From assembly GCF_033170385.1 (NCBI RefSeq), contig NZ_CP126170.1:1946001-2010000 (forward strand): a stretch of DNA of 64,000 nt, in the 5' to 3' direction. This DNA comes from Xanthomonas rydalmerensis (GTDB taxonomy: Bacteria; Pseudomonadota; Gammaproteobacteria; Xanthomonadales; Xanthomonadaceae). Every line of letters starts with the position of its first letter. Position 1 is the stretch's first letter. The notes beneath the pieces are model-generated. The model had not been told where the DNA came from. It saw only the letters and a list, made by a program, of their open reading frames with translations, and searched no databases. Below, piece after piece: positions 27,774 to 37,273 of this stretch. Made by a program: the position numbers and the translations under genes.

Positions 27774-29051
27774 ATGCTGAGCGCATCGGACATGCCGCTG
27801 CGCGAGCAGCGCCGCAACCTGCTGATCGAGCTGGTGTTGCTGTTCGCCATCGGCTACAACTTCGTGCTGGCGGTGATCAACGCCAAGGTGTTCCGGGTCA
27901 GCCCGGCGATGACCTATGCGGTGGAACTGGCGGTCTATGCCGCCTGCTTCCTGCTCGGCCTGCGCGCGCTGGATCGCAAGCGCCTGGCGATGGTGTTCAC
28001 CGGCATCGCCCTGTTGGCGCTGCTGATGCTGGTGCGCCTGTTCCTGGCGTGGTCGCTGGATCCGAAATTCTTCCGCGATGCGCTGATCCCGTTCGCCTTC
28101 CTGCTGCTCGGCGCCGCCTATACCGGCTCGCTGCCGCGCATGTTCGTGCGCATGGCGCTGCTGGTGTCGCTGGTGGCGGTGTTCGAACTGGCGCTGCCCA
28201 AGGTCTACGGCGACGTGGTCAATCCCAAGAGCTATTTCGTCAATGCACGCGGCGCCAGCGCGTCGAGCTTCTGGAACCAGGACAGCAACCTGTTCGTCAG
28301 CGCGACGCGACCGGGTGCGCGCAACTTCCTGCCGTCGTCGAACCTGCCGCGCGCCTCCTCGGTGTTCATCGAGCCGGTGACGATGGGCAACTTCATCATC
28401 TTCTTCACCGCCATCCTGCTGACCTTCTGGCGCTGGATGCGGCCGTTCGCGGTCGTCGCCTCGGTGGCGATGATCGGCTTCCTGATCGTGGCCTCGGACG
28501 GACGCCTGGCCGCCGGCACCTGCGTGATGATGGCGCTGCTGAGTCCGTTGCTGCTGCGCATGGATCAGCGCCTGGGCTTCCTGATCTTCTTCGCGGTGAT
28601 GGGCGGTGCATGGCTGCTGGTGTGGGCCTCGGGCATCCAGAGCTATGAGGACACCACGCTGGGGCGGGTGTTCTTCACCGTCGATTCGATCCGCAGGATG
28701 AGCGCCGATGCGTGGATGGGGCTGGACGTGGACCAGCCGTACCGCTACTTCGACAGCGGCATCGCCTACTTCATCTCCTCGCAGTCGGTGCTGCTGGTGC
28801 TGGCGTTCCTGCTGGCCTATTCGTTCGCGATGCTGATGCGCACCATCGAAGGGCAGTTGTTCAAGAACCTGCTGATCTTCGCGTTCTCGCTGAGTCTGCT
28901 GGTCTCCAACGGCTACTTCTCGATCAAGACCGCGGCGCTGTGGTGGTTCGTGTGCGGCTGCCTGTGGCAGATGGCGCCGCAGTTGCGCGATGCGTCCGCG
29001 GTGCCGCCGCGGCCGGCACCGGTCCCGCGGATTCCGGCGGTGCCGGCATGA
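27774..29051 (+). CDS. gumE: Xanthan polymerase (Wzy-like integral membrane protein)
   Basis: A polytopic inner-membrane protein of 425 aa with ten or more hydrophobic segments, the presumed polymerase joining pentasaccharide units in the periplasm. The ATG at 27774 has GGGAG seven nt upstream and was preferred to the ATG 27 nt earlier. Notable segments are LIELVLLFAIGYNFVLAVIN at the start, the periplasmic-loop region around EPVTMGNFIIFF, and FKNLLIFAFSLSLLVSNGYF near the end. Like other Wzy proteins it has little sequence signature, so the call rests on position, size and topology. The gumF ATG overlaps its stop. Confidence 0.88.
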   Translation: MLSASDMPLREQRRNLLIELVLLFAIGYNFVLAVINAKVFRVSPAMTYAVELAVYAACFLLGLRALDRKRLAMVFTGIALLALLMLVRLFLAWSLDPKFFRDALIPFAFLLLGAAYTGSLPRMFVRMALLVSLVAVFELALPKVYGDVVNPKSYFVNARGASASSFWNQDSNLFVSATRPGARNFLPSSNLPRASSVFIEPVTMGNFIIFFTAILLTFWRWMRPFAVVASVAMIGFLIVASDGRLAAGTCVMMALLSPLLLRMDQRLGFLIFFAVMGGAWLLVWASGIQSYEDTTLGRVFFTVDSIRRMSADAWMGLDVDQPYRYFDSGIAYFISSQSVLLVLAFLLAYSFAMLMRTIEGQLFKNLLIFAFSLSLLVSNGYFSIKTAALWWFVCGCLWQMAPQLRDASAVPPRPAPVPRIPAVPA

Positions 29052-30145
29052 GCGCGCCCGCCACGGCCGTCTCCGCGTCGGTGCCGGCGCAGGCGCGCAG
29101 CGCACGCGCGAGCGTGCCGCGCGACATGCGCATCGACGCGGCCAAGGCGATTGCGATCCTGCTGGTGGTGTTCGGCCATGCCAAGGGCATTCCGCACGCC
29201 TACGTGATCCTGGCCTACAGCTTCCACGTGCCGATGTTCTTCCTGTTGTCGGGCTGGGTCGGTGAGGCCTTCGGCAATCGCCCACTGACCCTGGCCACGG
29301 TCGGCAAGCTGGCGCGCAGCCTGTTGCTGCCGTATGTGGCGTTCTTCTTTGTCGCCTACGCGTACTGGACGCTGACCCGGCATATCGGCAGCAAGGCGCA
29401 GCTGTGGGGCGACCGGCCGTGGTGGGAGCCGCTGCTGGGCCTGGTCAGCGGCATCGGCCCCAAGCTCTACGTGATGCCGGCGCTGTGGTTCCTGCCGGCG
29501 CTGTTCGTGACCACGCTGGCGTATCTGGCGCTGCGGCGGACGCTGTCGGTGCAGGCCCTGGCCGGGCTGTCGCTGCCGCTGGCCTGGGGCTGGGCCTGCT
29601 GGTTCCCAGGGCAGGACATGCGCCTGCCGTTCTCCCTGGACGTGCTGCCGGTGGCGCTGTGTTTCTTCGCGATCGGCGCGCTCGCCGCGACGCGCGCGCA
29701 CTGGTGGCCGGCACGGCCGGCCGGCAATGCGCTGGCGGCGGTGCTGCTGGGCGCGGCCTGGTTCGCGATCGCCTGGTACAACGGCCGCGTGGACGTGAAC
29801 CTGCTCAAGTTCGGCGATTCGCCGCTGGGCTTCCTCGCCGCCAGCCTGCTCGGCAGCGCCATGGCCTTGTGCGTGGCCGGCCTGGTGCAGCGCTGGGCCT
29901 GGCTGCAGTGGATCGGACGCAATACCTTGCTGATCCTGTGCACGCACACCTTGTTGTTCTCGGTGATGGCCGGCGTCGCCGCTCGCACCGGCCTGGTTCG
30001 CGGCGATGCCTGGGGACCGGCCTGGGCGGTGTCGGTGAGCGTGCTGGCGGTGCTGGCCAGCGTGCCGATCCGCGTGGTGCTGGTGCGGGTCGCGCCGTGG
30101 ATGATCGGCGTGCGGCGCAGCGCGGTCGCAGGAGCGACGGCATGA
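29048..30145 (+). CDS. gumF: Xanthan mannose O-acetyltransferase (acyltransferase 3 family)
   Basis: An integral-membrane acyltransferase of 365 aa that adds acetyl groups to xanthan mannose. The family marks are DAAKAIAILLVVFGHAKG with the conserved His, and SFHVPMFFLLSGW. The length fits GumF (internal mannose). The gumG paralogue that follows in X. campestris (external mannose) is absent, since the next gene is gumH. Whether this enzyme acts on the inner or outer mannose cannot be decided by eye. It is coupled to gumE by ATGA and followed by a 43-nt gap. Confidence 0.88.
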   Translation: MSAPATAVSASVPAQARSARASVPRDMRIDAAKAIAILLVVFGHAKGIPHAYVILAYSFHVPMFFLLSGWVGEAFGNRPLTLATVGKLARSLLLPYVAFFFVAYAYWTLTRHIGSKAQLWGDRPWWEPLLGLVSGIGPKLYVMPALWFLPALFVTTLAYLALRRTLSVQALAGLSLPLAWGWACWFPGQDMRLPFSLDVLPVALCFFAIGALAATRAHWWPARPAGNALAAVLLGAAWFAIAWYNGRVDVNLLKFGDSPLGFLAASLLGSAMALCVAGLVQRWAWLQWIGRNTLLILCTHTLLFSVMAGVAARTGLVRGDAWGPAWAVSVSVLAVLASVPIRVVLVRVAPWMIGVRRSAVAGATA

Positions 30146-30188
30146 CGGCGGCGCTGCGAACCGCGTACAGGCGCGACGGAGGCCGGGC

Positions 30189-31322
30189 ATGAAGGTGGTG
30201 CATGTGGTGCGCCAGTTCCATCCCTCGGTGGGCGGCATGGAGGAGGTGGTGATGAACATCGCGCGCCGCCATCTGCAGCAGGGACGCGACCAGGTCGAGG
30301 TGGTGAGCCTGGACCGGGTGTTCACCGATCCGCAGCAGCGCCTGGCGCCGCGCGATAGTCATCAGGGCGTGCCGATCGTGCGCCTGCCATACCGCGGCTC
30401 CTCGCGCTACCCGCTGGCGCCGTCGGTGCTGGCGGCGGTGCGCGGCGCGGATCTGCTGCACGTGCATGGCATCGATTTCTTCTACGACTTCCTGGCCCTG
30501 ACCCGGCCGCTGCACCGTGTGCCGATGATCGTTTCCACCCATGGCGGTTTCTTCCATACCACCTACGCCTCGCGCCTGAAGATGCTCTGGTTCAAGACCC
30601 TCACCCGCGCCTCGGCGCTCGCCTATGCGCGGGTGGTGGCGACCAGCGAGAACGACGGCCAACTGTTCTCGCAGGTGGTCGCGCCGCGGCGGCTGCGGGT
30701 GATCGAGAACGGCGTGGACGTGGACAAGTTCGCCGGGCAGGGCAGCGCCGCGCCTGGTCGCACGCTGATCTACTTCGGGCGCTGGTCGGTCAACAAGGGC
30801 CTGTTGGAGACCCTGGACCTGGTGCGTGCGCTGGCCGCACAGGACCCAGCCTGGCAGTTGATCGTGGCCGGGCGCGAATACGACTTCAGCGTGGCCGACC
30901 TGCAGCAGGCCATCGCCGAGCGCGGCCTGCAGCAGCGGGTGCGCCTGCAGGTGGCGCCGACCCAGGCGCAGTTGGCGCAGTTGCTCGGCAGCGCGCAGTA
31001 CTTCGTGTGCCTGTCGCGGCACGAGGGCTTTGGCCTGGCAGCGGTGGAGGCGATGAGTGCCGGGCTGTTGCCGATCCTCAGCGACATCCCGCCGTTCGCG
31101 CGTCTGCAACGCGAGTCGGGGCAGGGCGTGCTGGTCGACCCCGCCGATGTGCAGGCCGCCGCGGCCACGGTGCGTGCCTTTGCCAGCGGCGCCGATGCGG
31201 CCTTCGCCGCGCAGCGCGAAGCGGCGATGGCCTATGCGCATCGCTACGACTGGGACCGCGTGGTCGGCGCCTATCTGGACGAGTACCGCCTGGCGCTGGG
31301 CGGAGCGGAGGGCGGCCGATGA
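30189..31322 (+). CDS. gumH: GDP-mannose:cellobiosyl-lipid alpha-1,3-mannosyltransferase
   Basis: A GT4 enzyme that adds the first (inner, alpha) mannose to the cellobiose-lipid carrier on the cytoplasmic face; 377 aa. The N-terminus MKVVHVVRQFHPSVGGMEEV is diagnostic of GumH. The N-terminal Rossmann domain holds HVHGIDFFYDFLAL and STHGGFFHTTYASRLK, and the C-terminal domain the GT4 EX7E motif (SRHEGFGLAAVEAMSAG). Translation runs into gumI through a four-nt overlap. Confidence 0.96.
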   Translation: MKVVHVVRQFHPSVGGMEEVVMNIARRHLQQGRDQVEVVSLDRVFTDPQQRLAPRDSHQGVPIVRLPYRGSSRYPLAPSVLAAVRGADLLHVHGIDFFYDFLALTRPLHRVPMIVSTHGGFFHTTYASRLKMLWFKTLTRASALAYARVVATSENDGQLFSQVVAPRRLRVIENGVDVDKFAGQGSAAPGRTLIYFGRWSVNKGLLETLDLVRALAAQDPAWQLIVAGREYDFSVADLQQAIAERGLQQRVRLQVAPTQAQLAQLLGSAQYFVCLSRHEGFGLAAVEAMSAGLLPILSDIPPFARLQRESGQGVLVDPADVQAAAATVRAFASGADAAFAAQREAAMAYAHRYDWDRVVGAYLDEYRLALGGAEGGR

Positions 31323-32368
31323 GCGGCGAGAGTCAGCGCCACGGCGCGTCGCAGCAGGCTGCGCCGGCGGTGACCGTGCTGCTGTCCACCGAACGCCCGA
31401 CCGCGACCACCAATCCCTACCTGACCCAGCTCTACGCGGCGCTGCCGCCGCAGGTGCAACTGCGTTTCTTCTCGATGCGTGCGGCACTGCTGTCGCGCTA
31501 CGACGTGCTGCACCTGCACTGGCCGGAGTACCTGCTGCGGCATCGCACCGCGCTCGGCACGCTGGCCAAGCAGGTCTGCGTGGCCCTGTTGCTGTTGCGC
31601 CTGCGCATGGCCGGGGTGCCGATTGTGCGCACCCTGCACAACGTCGCGCCGCACGAGGACAAGGGCTGGCGCGAACGCCTGCTGCTGCGCTGGATCGACC
31701 GCCAGACCGCACGCTGGATCCGCATCAACGCGACCACGCCCACGCGCGCGCCGGCCACCGACACCATCCTGCACGGCCACTACCGCGACTGGTACGCGCC
31801 GCTGCCGCAACCGCCGCGGGTCCCCGGGCGTCTGCTGCATTTCGGGCTGTTGCGCCCGTACAAGGGCGTGGAAACGCTGATCGCCACGCTGCGTGCGCTG
31901 CCCGATCCACAACTCAGCCTGCGCATCGCCGGCAATCCGATCGACGCACAGATCCGCGACGTGGTCGAGCGCGCCTGCGCCGAGGATCCGCGGATCAGCG
32001 CACGCCTGCAGTACGTGGAAGACGCGGTGCTGGCGCAGGAAATCGGCGAAGCCGAACTGGTGGTGCTGCCGTACCGGCAGATGCACAACTCCGGCACCCT
32101 GCTGCTGGCACTGTCGCTGGCGCGCCCGGTGCTGGCGCCGTGGAGCGAGGCCAATGCCGCCATCGCCGAGGAGGTCGGTGCGCAGTGGGTGCAGCTGTAC
32201 CAGGGCGAGCTGGACGCGACGCAGCTGGCGCAGGCCCTGGCGCAGGCGCAGCAGCTGCCGGCCGAGGCCGTGCCGGACCTGTCGCGGCGCGACTGGAACG
32301 GGATCGGTCTGCAGCACTACCGCAGTTATCTGCAGGCGTTGACCGCGCGCCGCGGGGAGCACGCATGA
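31319..32368 (+). CDS. gumI: Xanthan beta-mannosyltransferase (GT94)
   Basis: Adds the outer mannose to glucuronic acid and completes the pentasaccharide repeat; 349 aa, the usual GumI length. Features include TATTNPYLTQLYAALPP, VLHLHWPEYLLRHRTALG, TLHNVAPHEDKGWRERLLL and the C-terminal donor-site region RQMHNSGTLLLALSLARPVL. It sits between gumH and gumJ as in X. campestris, coupled on both sides by ATGA overlaps. Assignment rests on position, length and family resemblance. Confidence 0.92.
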   Translation: MSGESQRHGASQQAAPAVTVLLSTERPTATTNPYLTQLYAALPPQVQLRFFSMRAALLSRYDVLHLHWPEYLLRHRTALGTLAKQVCVALLLLRLRMAGVPIVRTLHNVAPHEDKGWRERLLLRWIDRQTARWIRINATTPTRAPATDTILHGHYRDWYAPLPQPPRVPGRLLHFGLLRPYKGVETLIATLRALPDPQLSLRIAGNPIDAQIRDVVERACAEDPRISARLQYVEDAVLAQEIGEAELVVLPYRQMHNSGTLLLALSLARPVLAPWSEANAAIAEEVGAQWVQLYQGELDATQLAQALAQAQQLPAEAVPDLSRRDWNGIGLQHYRSYLQALTARRGEHA

Positions 32369-33867
32369 GCGGCACCGAGACCCCACGGCCGGCGGCGCCG
32401 CAACCCGGGCTGGGCGCGCGCGCGGCCGGCGGTGCGGCGGTGACCATGGCCGGGCAGCTGGCCAAGATGGTGGTGCAGTTCGGCGGCATCATTCTGTTGG
32501 CGCGGCTGCTGACGCCCTACGACTACGGCCTGATGGCGATGGTGACGGCGATCGTCGGCATGGCCGAGATCCTGCGCGATTTCGGCCTGTCCTCGGCGGC
32601 GATCCAGGCCAAGCACGTCAGCCGCGAGCAGCGCGACAACCTGTTCTGGATCAACAGCGGCATCGGCCTGGTGCTGGCGATCGTGGTGTTCCTGTCCTCG
32701 GCGTGGATCGCGCACTTCTACCGCGAGCCGGCCTTGCTCGGCATTTCCCAGGCGTTGGCGGTGACCTTCCTGCTCAATGGCATGACCACGCAGTACCGCG
32801 CGCACCTGAGCCGTGCGCTGCGCTTCGGCCAGGTCTCGCTGAGCGATGTCGGCGCGCAGGTGCTGGGCCTGCTGGCCGGCGTCGGCGTGGCGCTGGCCGG
32901 CTACGGCTACTGGGCGCTGGTCTGGCAGCAGGTGGTGCAGGCGCTGGTCAACCTGCTGATCGCCGGCGCCTGCGCGCGCTGGCTGCCGCGCGGCTATCGG
33001 CGCGACGCGCCGATGCGCACCTTCCTGAGCTTCGGCTGGAACCTGATGGCGGCGCAGTTGCTCGGCTATGCCAGCCGCAACGTCGGCCAGGTGATCATCG
33101 GCCACCGCATCGGCGCCGAGGCACTGGGCCTGTACAACCGCGCGTTCCAGCTGCTGATGATGCCGCTGAACCAGATCAACGCGCCGGCCACCTCGGTGGC
33201 GCTGCCGGTGCTGTCGCAGCTGCAGGACGATCCGCCGCGCTTCGGCAACTTCCTGCTGCGCGGGCAGACGGTGATGGTGCACCTGATCGTGGCGCTGTTT
33301 TCCTTCGCCTGTGCGCTGGCGATGCCGCTGATCGTGCTGGTGCTGGGCGAACAGTGGCGGCCGGCGGTGCCGCTGTTCCAGGTGCTGACCCTCGGCGGCA
33401 TCTTCCAGACCGCCTCCTACGCCACTTACTGGGTGTTCCTGGCGCTGGGCCTGATGCGCCAACAGCTGGTGTACTCGGTGGTGGGGCGGGTGATGCTGAT
33501 CGCCTGCATCTTCGCCGGCTCGCTGTGGGGCGTGATGGGTGTGACCGTGGGCTACACGCTGGGCTTGCTGGTGATGTGGCCGCTGTCGGTGATCTGGATC
33601 GCGCGGATCGCGCCGCAGATCCCGGCCTGGGAACTGTTCAACAACGCCTTGCGCGCGGTGCTTGGTTACGGCGTGTGCGGCGTCGCCGCCTACTTCGCCG
33701 CGCAGCAGTGGGGCGGCGCGTCGTTGTGGCTGCAACTCATCGTGGGCGCGGCGGCCATGGCGATCGCGTGCCTGCTGGTGTTCGCGCTGTGGCCGGCGTT
33801 CCGCCGCGACGTGCTGGCGATCCTGCAGATGCGCACGCTGCTGCGCCAGGCGCGGAGCACGCGATGA
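32365..33867 (+). CDS. gumJ: Xanthan lipid-linked repeat flippase (Wzx)
   Basis: An inner-membrane flippase of the MOP superfamily that moves the undecaprenyl-linked pentasaccharide to the periplasm; 500 aa with 12-14 TM segments. Family features are [20 protein letters not shown] near residue 45, [20 protein letters not shown] and [20 protein letters not shown] in the middle, and a C-terminal cluster of helices. The start overlaps gumI, and a 52-nt gap separates it from gumK. Confidence 0.95.
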   Translation: MSGTETPRPAAPQPGLGARAAGGAAVTMAGQLAKMVVQFGGIILLARLLTPYDYGLMAMVTAIVGMAEILRDFGLSSAAIQAKHVSREQRDNLFWINSGIGLVLAIVVFLSSAWIAHFYREPALLGISQALAVTFLLNGMTTQYRAHLSRALRFGQVSLSDVGAQVLGLLAGVGVALAGYGYWALVWQQVVQALVNLLIAGACARWLPRGYRRDAPMRTFLSFGWNLMAAQLLGYASRNVGQVIIGHRIGAEALGLYNRAFQLLMMPLNQINAPATSVALPVLSQLQDDPPRFGNFLLRGQTVMVHLIVALFSFACALAMPLIVLVLGEQWRPAVPLFQVLTLGGIFQTASYATYWVFLALGLMRQQLVYSVVGRVMLIACIFAGSLWGVMGVTVGYTLGLLVMWPLSVIWIARIAPQIPAWELFNNALRAVLGYGVCGVAAYFAAQQWGGASLWLQLIVGAAAMAIACLLVFALWPAFRRDVLAILQMRTLLRQARSTR

Positions 33868-33919
33868 GCGCAGGCCTGCCGCCTCTTTCTTTTCCTTCCT
33901 CCCGCCTAGGAGCGAGCGC

Positions 33920-35107
33920 ATGAGCGATTCTTCCGCAGCGGCGCTGCCCGCGTCGGCGCCGAGCGCAGCCGCCACCGGCCGCCCGCCGTGCTACCTGGTG
34001 CTGTCGGCGCACGACTACCGCACGCCGCGCCGCGCCAACATCCACTTCATCGCCGATGAGCTGGCCAAGCGCGGCACCACGCGCTTCTTCTCGCTGCGCT
34101 ACAGCCTGCTGTCGCGGCTCAAGGGCGACCTGCGCCTGCCGCTGGACGCCAGCGCCAACCAGGTGGTTCGCCACAACGGCGTGGACTGCTACCTGTGGCG
34201 CGCGCCGCTGCATCCGTTCAACACCCGGCGGCGCTGGCTGCGGCCGCTGGAAGACCTGATGTTCAAGCTGTACGCGGCGCGCGCGCCGGCCACGCTGCTG
34301 CGCTGGATGCGCGAGGCCGACGTGATCGTGTTCGAGAGCGGCATCGCAGTGGCCTTCATCGCGCTGGCGGCGCGGATCAACCCGACCGCACGCAAGGTGT
34401 ACCGCGCCTCCGACGGCTTGAGCACGATCAACGTCGCCGACTACATCGAGCGCGAGTTCGACCGCATGGCGCCGAGCCTGGACGTGATCGCCCTGGTGTC
34501 GCCGGCGATGGCCGAGGAGGTCGCCAGCCGCCACAACGTGTACCACGTCGGCCACGGCGTGGACCACGACCTGCACACGCTCGGCGACCCGTCGCCGTAC
34601 GGCGAGGGCATCCATGCGGTGGCGGTGGGCTCGATGCTGTTCGACCCGGCGTTCTTCGTGGCCGCCAGCCGCGCCTTCCCGCAGGTCACCTTCCACGTCA
34701 TCGGCTCGGGCATGGACCGCGCGCCCGGCTATGGCGACAACGTGGTGGTGTACGGCGAAATGAAGCATGCCGAGACCATTCGCTACATCAAGCACGCGCG
34801 CTTCGGCATCGCGCCTTACGCCTCCGAGCAGGTCCCGGCGTATCTGGCCGACAGTTCGATGAAGCTGCTGCAGTACGACTTTTTCGGCCTGCCGGCGGTG
34901 TGCCCGCATGCCGTCGTCGGCCGCTATCCGTCGCGCTTCGGCTACACCCCGGGCGACGAGGCATCCATCGTCGCCGCGATCGGGCAGGCGCTGCAGGCGC
35001 CGCACGTGCGCCATCGCCAGTGCCTGAGCTGGTCCGACACCACCGACCGGGTGCTGGATCCGGCCGCCTATCCGGAGACACGTCTGTTCGCCGACGGCGC
35101 GGTCTGA
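33920..35107 (+). CDS. gumK: Xanthan beta-1,2-glucuronosyltransferase (GT70)
   Basis: A membrane-associated GT70 enzyme that transfers glucuronic acid from UDP-GlcA to the inner mannose; 395 aa. After a low-complexity Ala/Ser start come [20 protein letters not shown] and the acceptor-domain [20 protein letters not shown], whose Asp matches the proposed catalytic base (Asp157 in X. campestris). The donor site [20 protein letters not shown] keeps the Met-Lys-x-x-Gln residues known to hold UDP. The ATG at 33920 follows GGAGCGAG. Cytoplasmic face of the inner membrane. Confidence 0.96.
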   Translation: MSDSSAAALPASAPSAAATGRPPCYLVLSAHDYRTPRRANIHFIADELAKRGTTRFFSLRYSLLSRLKGDLRLPLDASANQVVRHNGVDCYLWRAPLHPFNTRRRWLRPLEDLMFKLYAARAPATLLRWMREADVIVFESGIAVAFIALAARINPTARKVYRASDGLSTINVADYIEREFDRMAPSLDVIALVSPAMAEEVASRHNVYHVGHGVDHDLHTLGDPSPYGEGIHAVAVGSMLFDPAFFVAASRAFPQVTFHVIGSGMDRAPGYGDNVVVYGEMKHAETIRYIKHARFGIAPYASEQVPAYLADSSMKLLQYDFFGLPAVCPHAVVGRYPSRFGYTPGDEASIVAAIGQALQAPHVRHRQCLSWSDTTDRVLDPAAYPETRLFADGAV

Positions 35108-35159
35108 GCATACGCCGTCGGCGTGTTCGCCGTATCCCCCGCGCAACCAAGGAGGACCG

Positions 35160-35951
35160 ATGTCCGCATTGCAAAAATGGATCGATTACGAAGAGCGCCG
35201 GGCGCTGTTCTGGTGGAAGCCGAAGAACGGCGAGATCAACGTCGGCGATCACCTGTCCAAGATCATCGTCTCCAACGTGCTCGGCCAGCGCGACCGCACC
35301 TTGCTGGACAAGCGCGACAAGCGCCAGCGGCTGATCGCGATCGGCTCGGTGCTGCATTTCGCCCGCGACGGCGACACCGTGTGGGGCAGCGGCGTCAACG
35401 GCAAGATCCCTGCCGACCGCCACAGCTTCCGTCAGCTCGACGTGCGCGCCGTGCGCGGACCCAAGACCCGCGCATTCCTGCGCGAGCGCGGCCTGCAGGT
35501 GCCGGAGGTGTATGGCGACCCGGGCTTGCTGATGCCGCTGTTCTTCCCGCGCGAGGCGTTGGCACCGGCGCCGGCACGGCGGCCGTTCCTGGTGGTACCG
35601 CACTTCAACGAACCGCTGGACAAGTACGTCGGCTACAAGGATCACCTGGTGTTGCCGAACCGCCAGCCGGCCGCGTTCGTGCGGCAACTGCTCGGCGCCG
35701 ATCTGGTCGTGTCCAGTTCCTTGCACGGGCTGATCCTGGCCGAAGCCTATGGCGTGCCCTCGGTATACCTGGACTGGGGCAACGGCGAGGACCGTTTCAA
35801 GTACGACGACTACTACGCGGGCACCGGCCGCAGTCGCTGGCACGCCGGACACACGGTGGAGGAATGCGTGGCGCTGGGCGGCAATACCGTGTTCGACCTG
35901 GCGGCGGTGCAGCGCGGCCTGCTGGAGAGTTTTCCGCATGACCTCTGGTGA
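35160..35951 (+). CDS. gumL: Xanthan ketal pyruvate transferase
   Basis: Adds pyruvate as a 4,6-ketal to the outer mannose, using phosphoenolpyruvate; 263 aa, the usual size. The polysaccharide pyruvyl transferase fold shows in KNGEINVGDHLSKIIVSNVL, RGPKTRAFLRERG, YGDPGLLMPLFFP and SSSLHGLILAEAYGVPSVYL. A strong Shine-Dalgarno (AAGGAGG) precedes the ATG. The gene end overlaps the start of gumM by 14 nt. Its presence predicts a pyruvylated polymer. Confidence 0.95.
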   Translation: MSALQKWIDYEERRALFWWKPKNGEINVGDHLSKIIVSNVLGQRDRTLLDKRDKRQRLIAIGSVLHFARDGDTVWGSGVNGKIPADRHSFRQLDVRAVRGPKTRAFLRERGLQVPEVYGDPGLLMPLFFPREALAPAPARRPFLVVPHFNEPLDKYVGYKDHLVLPNRQPAAFVRQLLGADLVVSSSLHGLILAEAYGVPSVYLDWGNGEDRFKYDDYYAGTGRSRWHAGHTVEECVALGGNTVFDLAAVQRGLLESFPHDLW

Positions 35952-36726
35952 GCGCGCGACGGGCGAGGTGCTCGCGCTGGGCGGCTATCCGATCCTGCGC
36001 AGCACCGAAGCCGATTTCGTCGCCACCCTGCTGCAGGCGCTGGCACGCGGCGAGCGCCGCCAGGTGTTTTTCGCCAATACCAACTTCGTGGTGCAGTGCC
36101 AGGCCCTGCGCGAGCGTCTGGCCGCGCCGGGCGTGTGCATCGTCAACGACGGCATCGGCATGGACCTGGGCGCGCTGCTGGTGCACGGCCGCCGCTTCGC
36201 CGGCAACCTCAACGGCACCGACCTGATTCCGGCGCTGTGCCGGAAGAGCGCGCGTCCGCTGCGCTTCTTCCTGCTCGGCGGCCGTCCCGGCGTGGCCGAG
36301 GCCGCGGCGCAGACCTTGCGGCAGACGCTGGGACAGCAGGTGGTCGGTACCTGCGACGGCTACGCCGAGTTCGCCGCGGCCGGCAAAGACCTCGCCGCGC
36401 GCATCAACGCCAGCGGCGCCGACGTGCTGCTGGTGGCCTTCGGCAATCCGCTGCAGGAGCGCTGGCTGCTGCAGCAGGCCGGCCGGCTGCAGGTGCCGTT
36501 GGCGTTCGGCGTGGGCGCGCTGCTGGACTTCCTGTCCGGTACCGCCCGGCGTGCGCCGGCCTGGGTGCGCCGGCTGCGCCTGGAATGGATCTACCGCCTG
36601 CTGCGCGAACCGCGGCGCCTGCTCAAGCGCTACAGCTGGGATCTGCTGGTGTTCTTCGCGCTGTGCCTGCGCCGTGGCCGGCGGCTGGCAGCAGCGCCCG
36701 CCCGCGACTCGCTGCCGCAGGCATGA
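35938..36726 (+). CDS. gumM: Xanthan beta-1,4-glucosyltransferase (GT26)
   Basis: Adds the second glucose to form cellobiose-PP-undecaprenol. A WecG/TagA/CpsF (GT26) enzyme of 262 aa. Conserved stretches are FFANTNFVVQCQALRERLAA, NDGIGMDLGALLVHGRRF, NLNGTDLIPALC, FFLLGGRPGVAEAAA and LLVAFGNPLQERWLLQQAGR. The C-terminal basic and hydrophobic tail probably anchors it at the membrane. It is the last biosynthetic gene of the cluster. Confidence 0.95.
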   Translation: MTSGERATGEVLALGGYPILRSTEADFVATLLQALARGERRQVFFANTNFVVQCQALRERLAAPGVCIVNDGIGMDLGALLVHGRRFAGNLNGTDLIPALCRKSARPLRFFLLGGRPGVAEAAAQTLRQTLGQQVVGTCDGYAEFAAAGKDLAARINASGADVLLVAFGNPLQERWLLQQAGRLQVPLAFGVGALLDFLSGTARRAPAWVRRLRLEWIYRLLREPRRLLKRYSWDLLVFFALCLRRGRRLAAAPARDSLPQA

Positions 36727-36800
36727 ACGGGCGCGCATCGGCCGCGCAGATCGCAGCGCCTGACATGCGCGGGGCCGCGCGGCAGGATTAGACTGGAGGC

Positions 36801-37271
36801 ATGTCCAGTGCCGCCGCCTTCCGAATCGCCGCCCTGGTGCGCGACCTGTCGCTGCTGCCGCACCCGGAAGGCGGGCGCTATGCGCGCGTGCATACCTCGG
36901 CGGTAATGGTGCAGCACGCGCAGACGCTGCGCCCGGCCTGTACCGCGATCCGCTTCCTGCTGGAGCAGGGCGAGGTCAGCCGCTGGCACCGCATCGATGC
37001 CGACGAGACCTGGCAGTGGGAAGAGGGCGGGGCGCTGGAGCTGTTCGGCTTCGACCCGCACCACGGCTTGCAGCGCTACCGCCTGGATGCCAGCGAGCGC
37101 GGCGGCATGCCCTCGGTGGTGATTGCGGCCGGCACCTGGCAGGCGGCGCGTCCGCTGGCCGACTATTGCCTGGTGCGCTGCGTGGTGGCGCCGGGCTTTC
37201 TCTGGGAGCGCTTCGAATTGCTGGAAGACAGCGACCCGCTGGCCGCGCATCTGCCCAGACTGGACGGGTAG
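36801..37271 (+). CDS. DUF985 cupin-fold protein
   Basis: A 156-aa soluble single-domain cupin of the DUF985 family (cupin_5). Motifs are LPHPEGGRYARVHTSAVMV, RFLLEQGEVSRWHRIDADET and WQWEEGGALELFGFDP; the two histidines in the barrel could bind metal or a sugar-like ligand. A good Shine-Dalgarno (TGGAGG) stands just before the ATG. It lies between gumM and gumN on the same strand, where X. campestris has no such gene by memory. Some relatives are annotated as sugar epimerase-like, but no function is established here. Confidence 0.85.
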   Translation: MSSAAAFRIAALVRDLSLLPHPEGGRYARVHTSAVMVQHAQTLRPACTAIRFLLEQGEVSRWHRIDADETWQWEEGGALELFGFDPHHGLQRYRLDASERGGMPSVVIAAGTWQAARPLADYCLVRCVVAPGFLWERFELLEDSDPLAAHLPRLDG

Positions 37272-37273
37272 TC

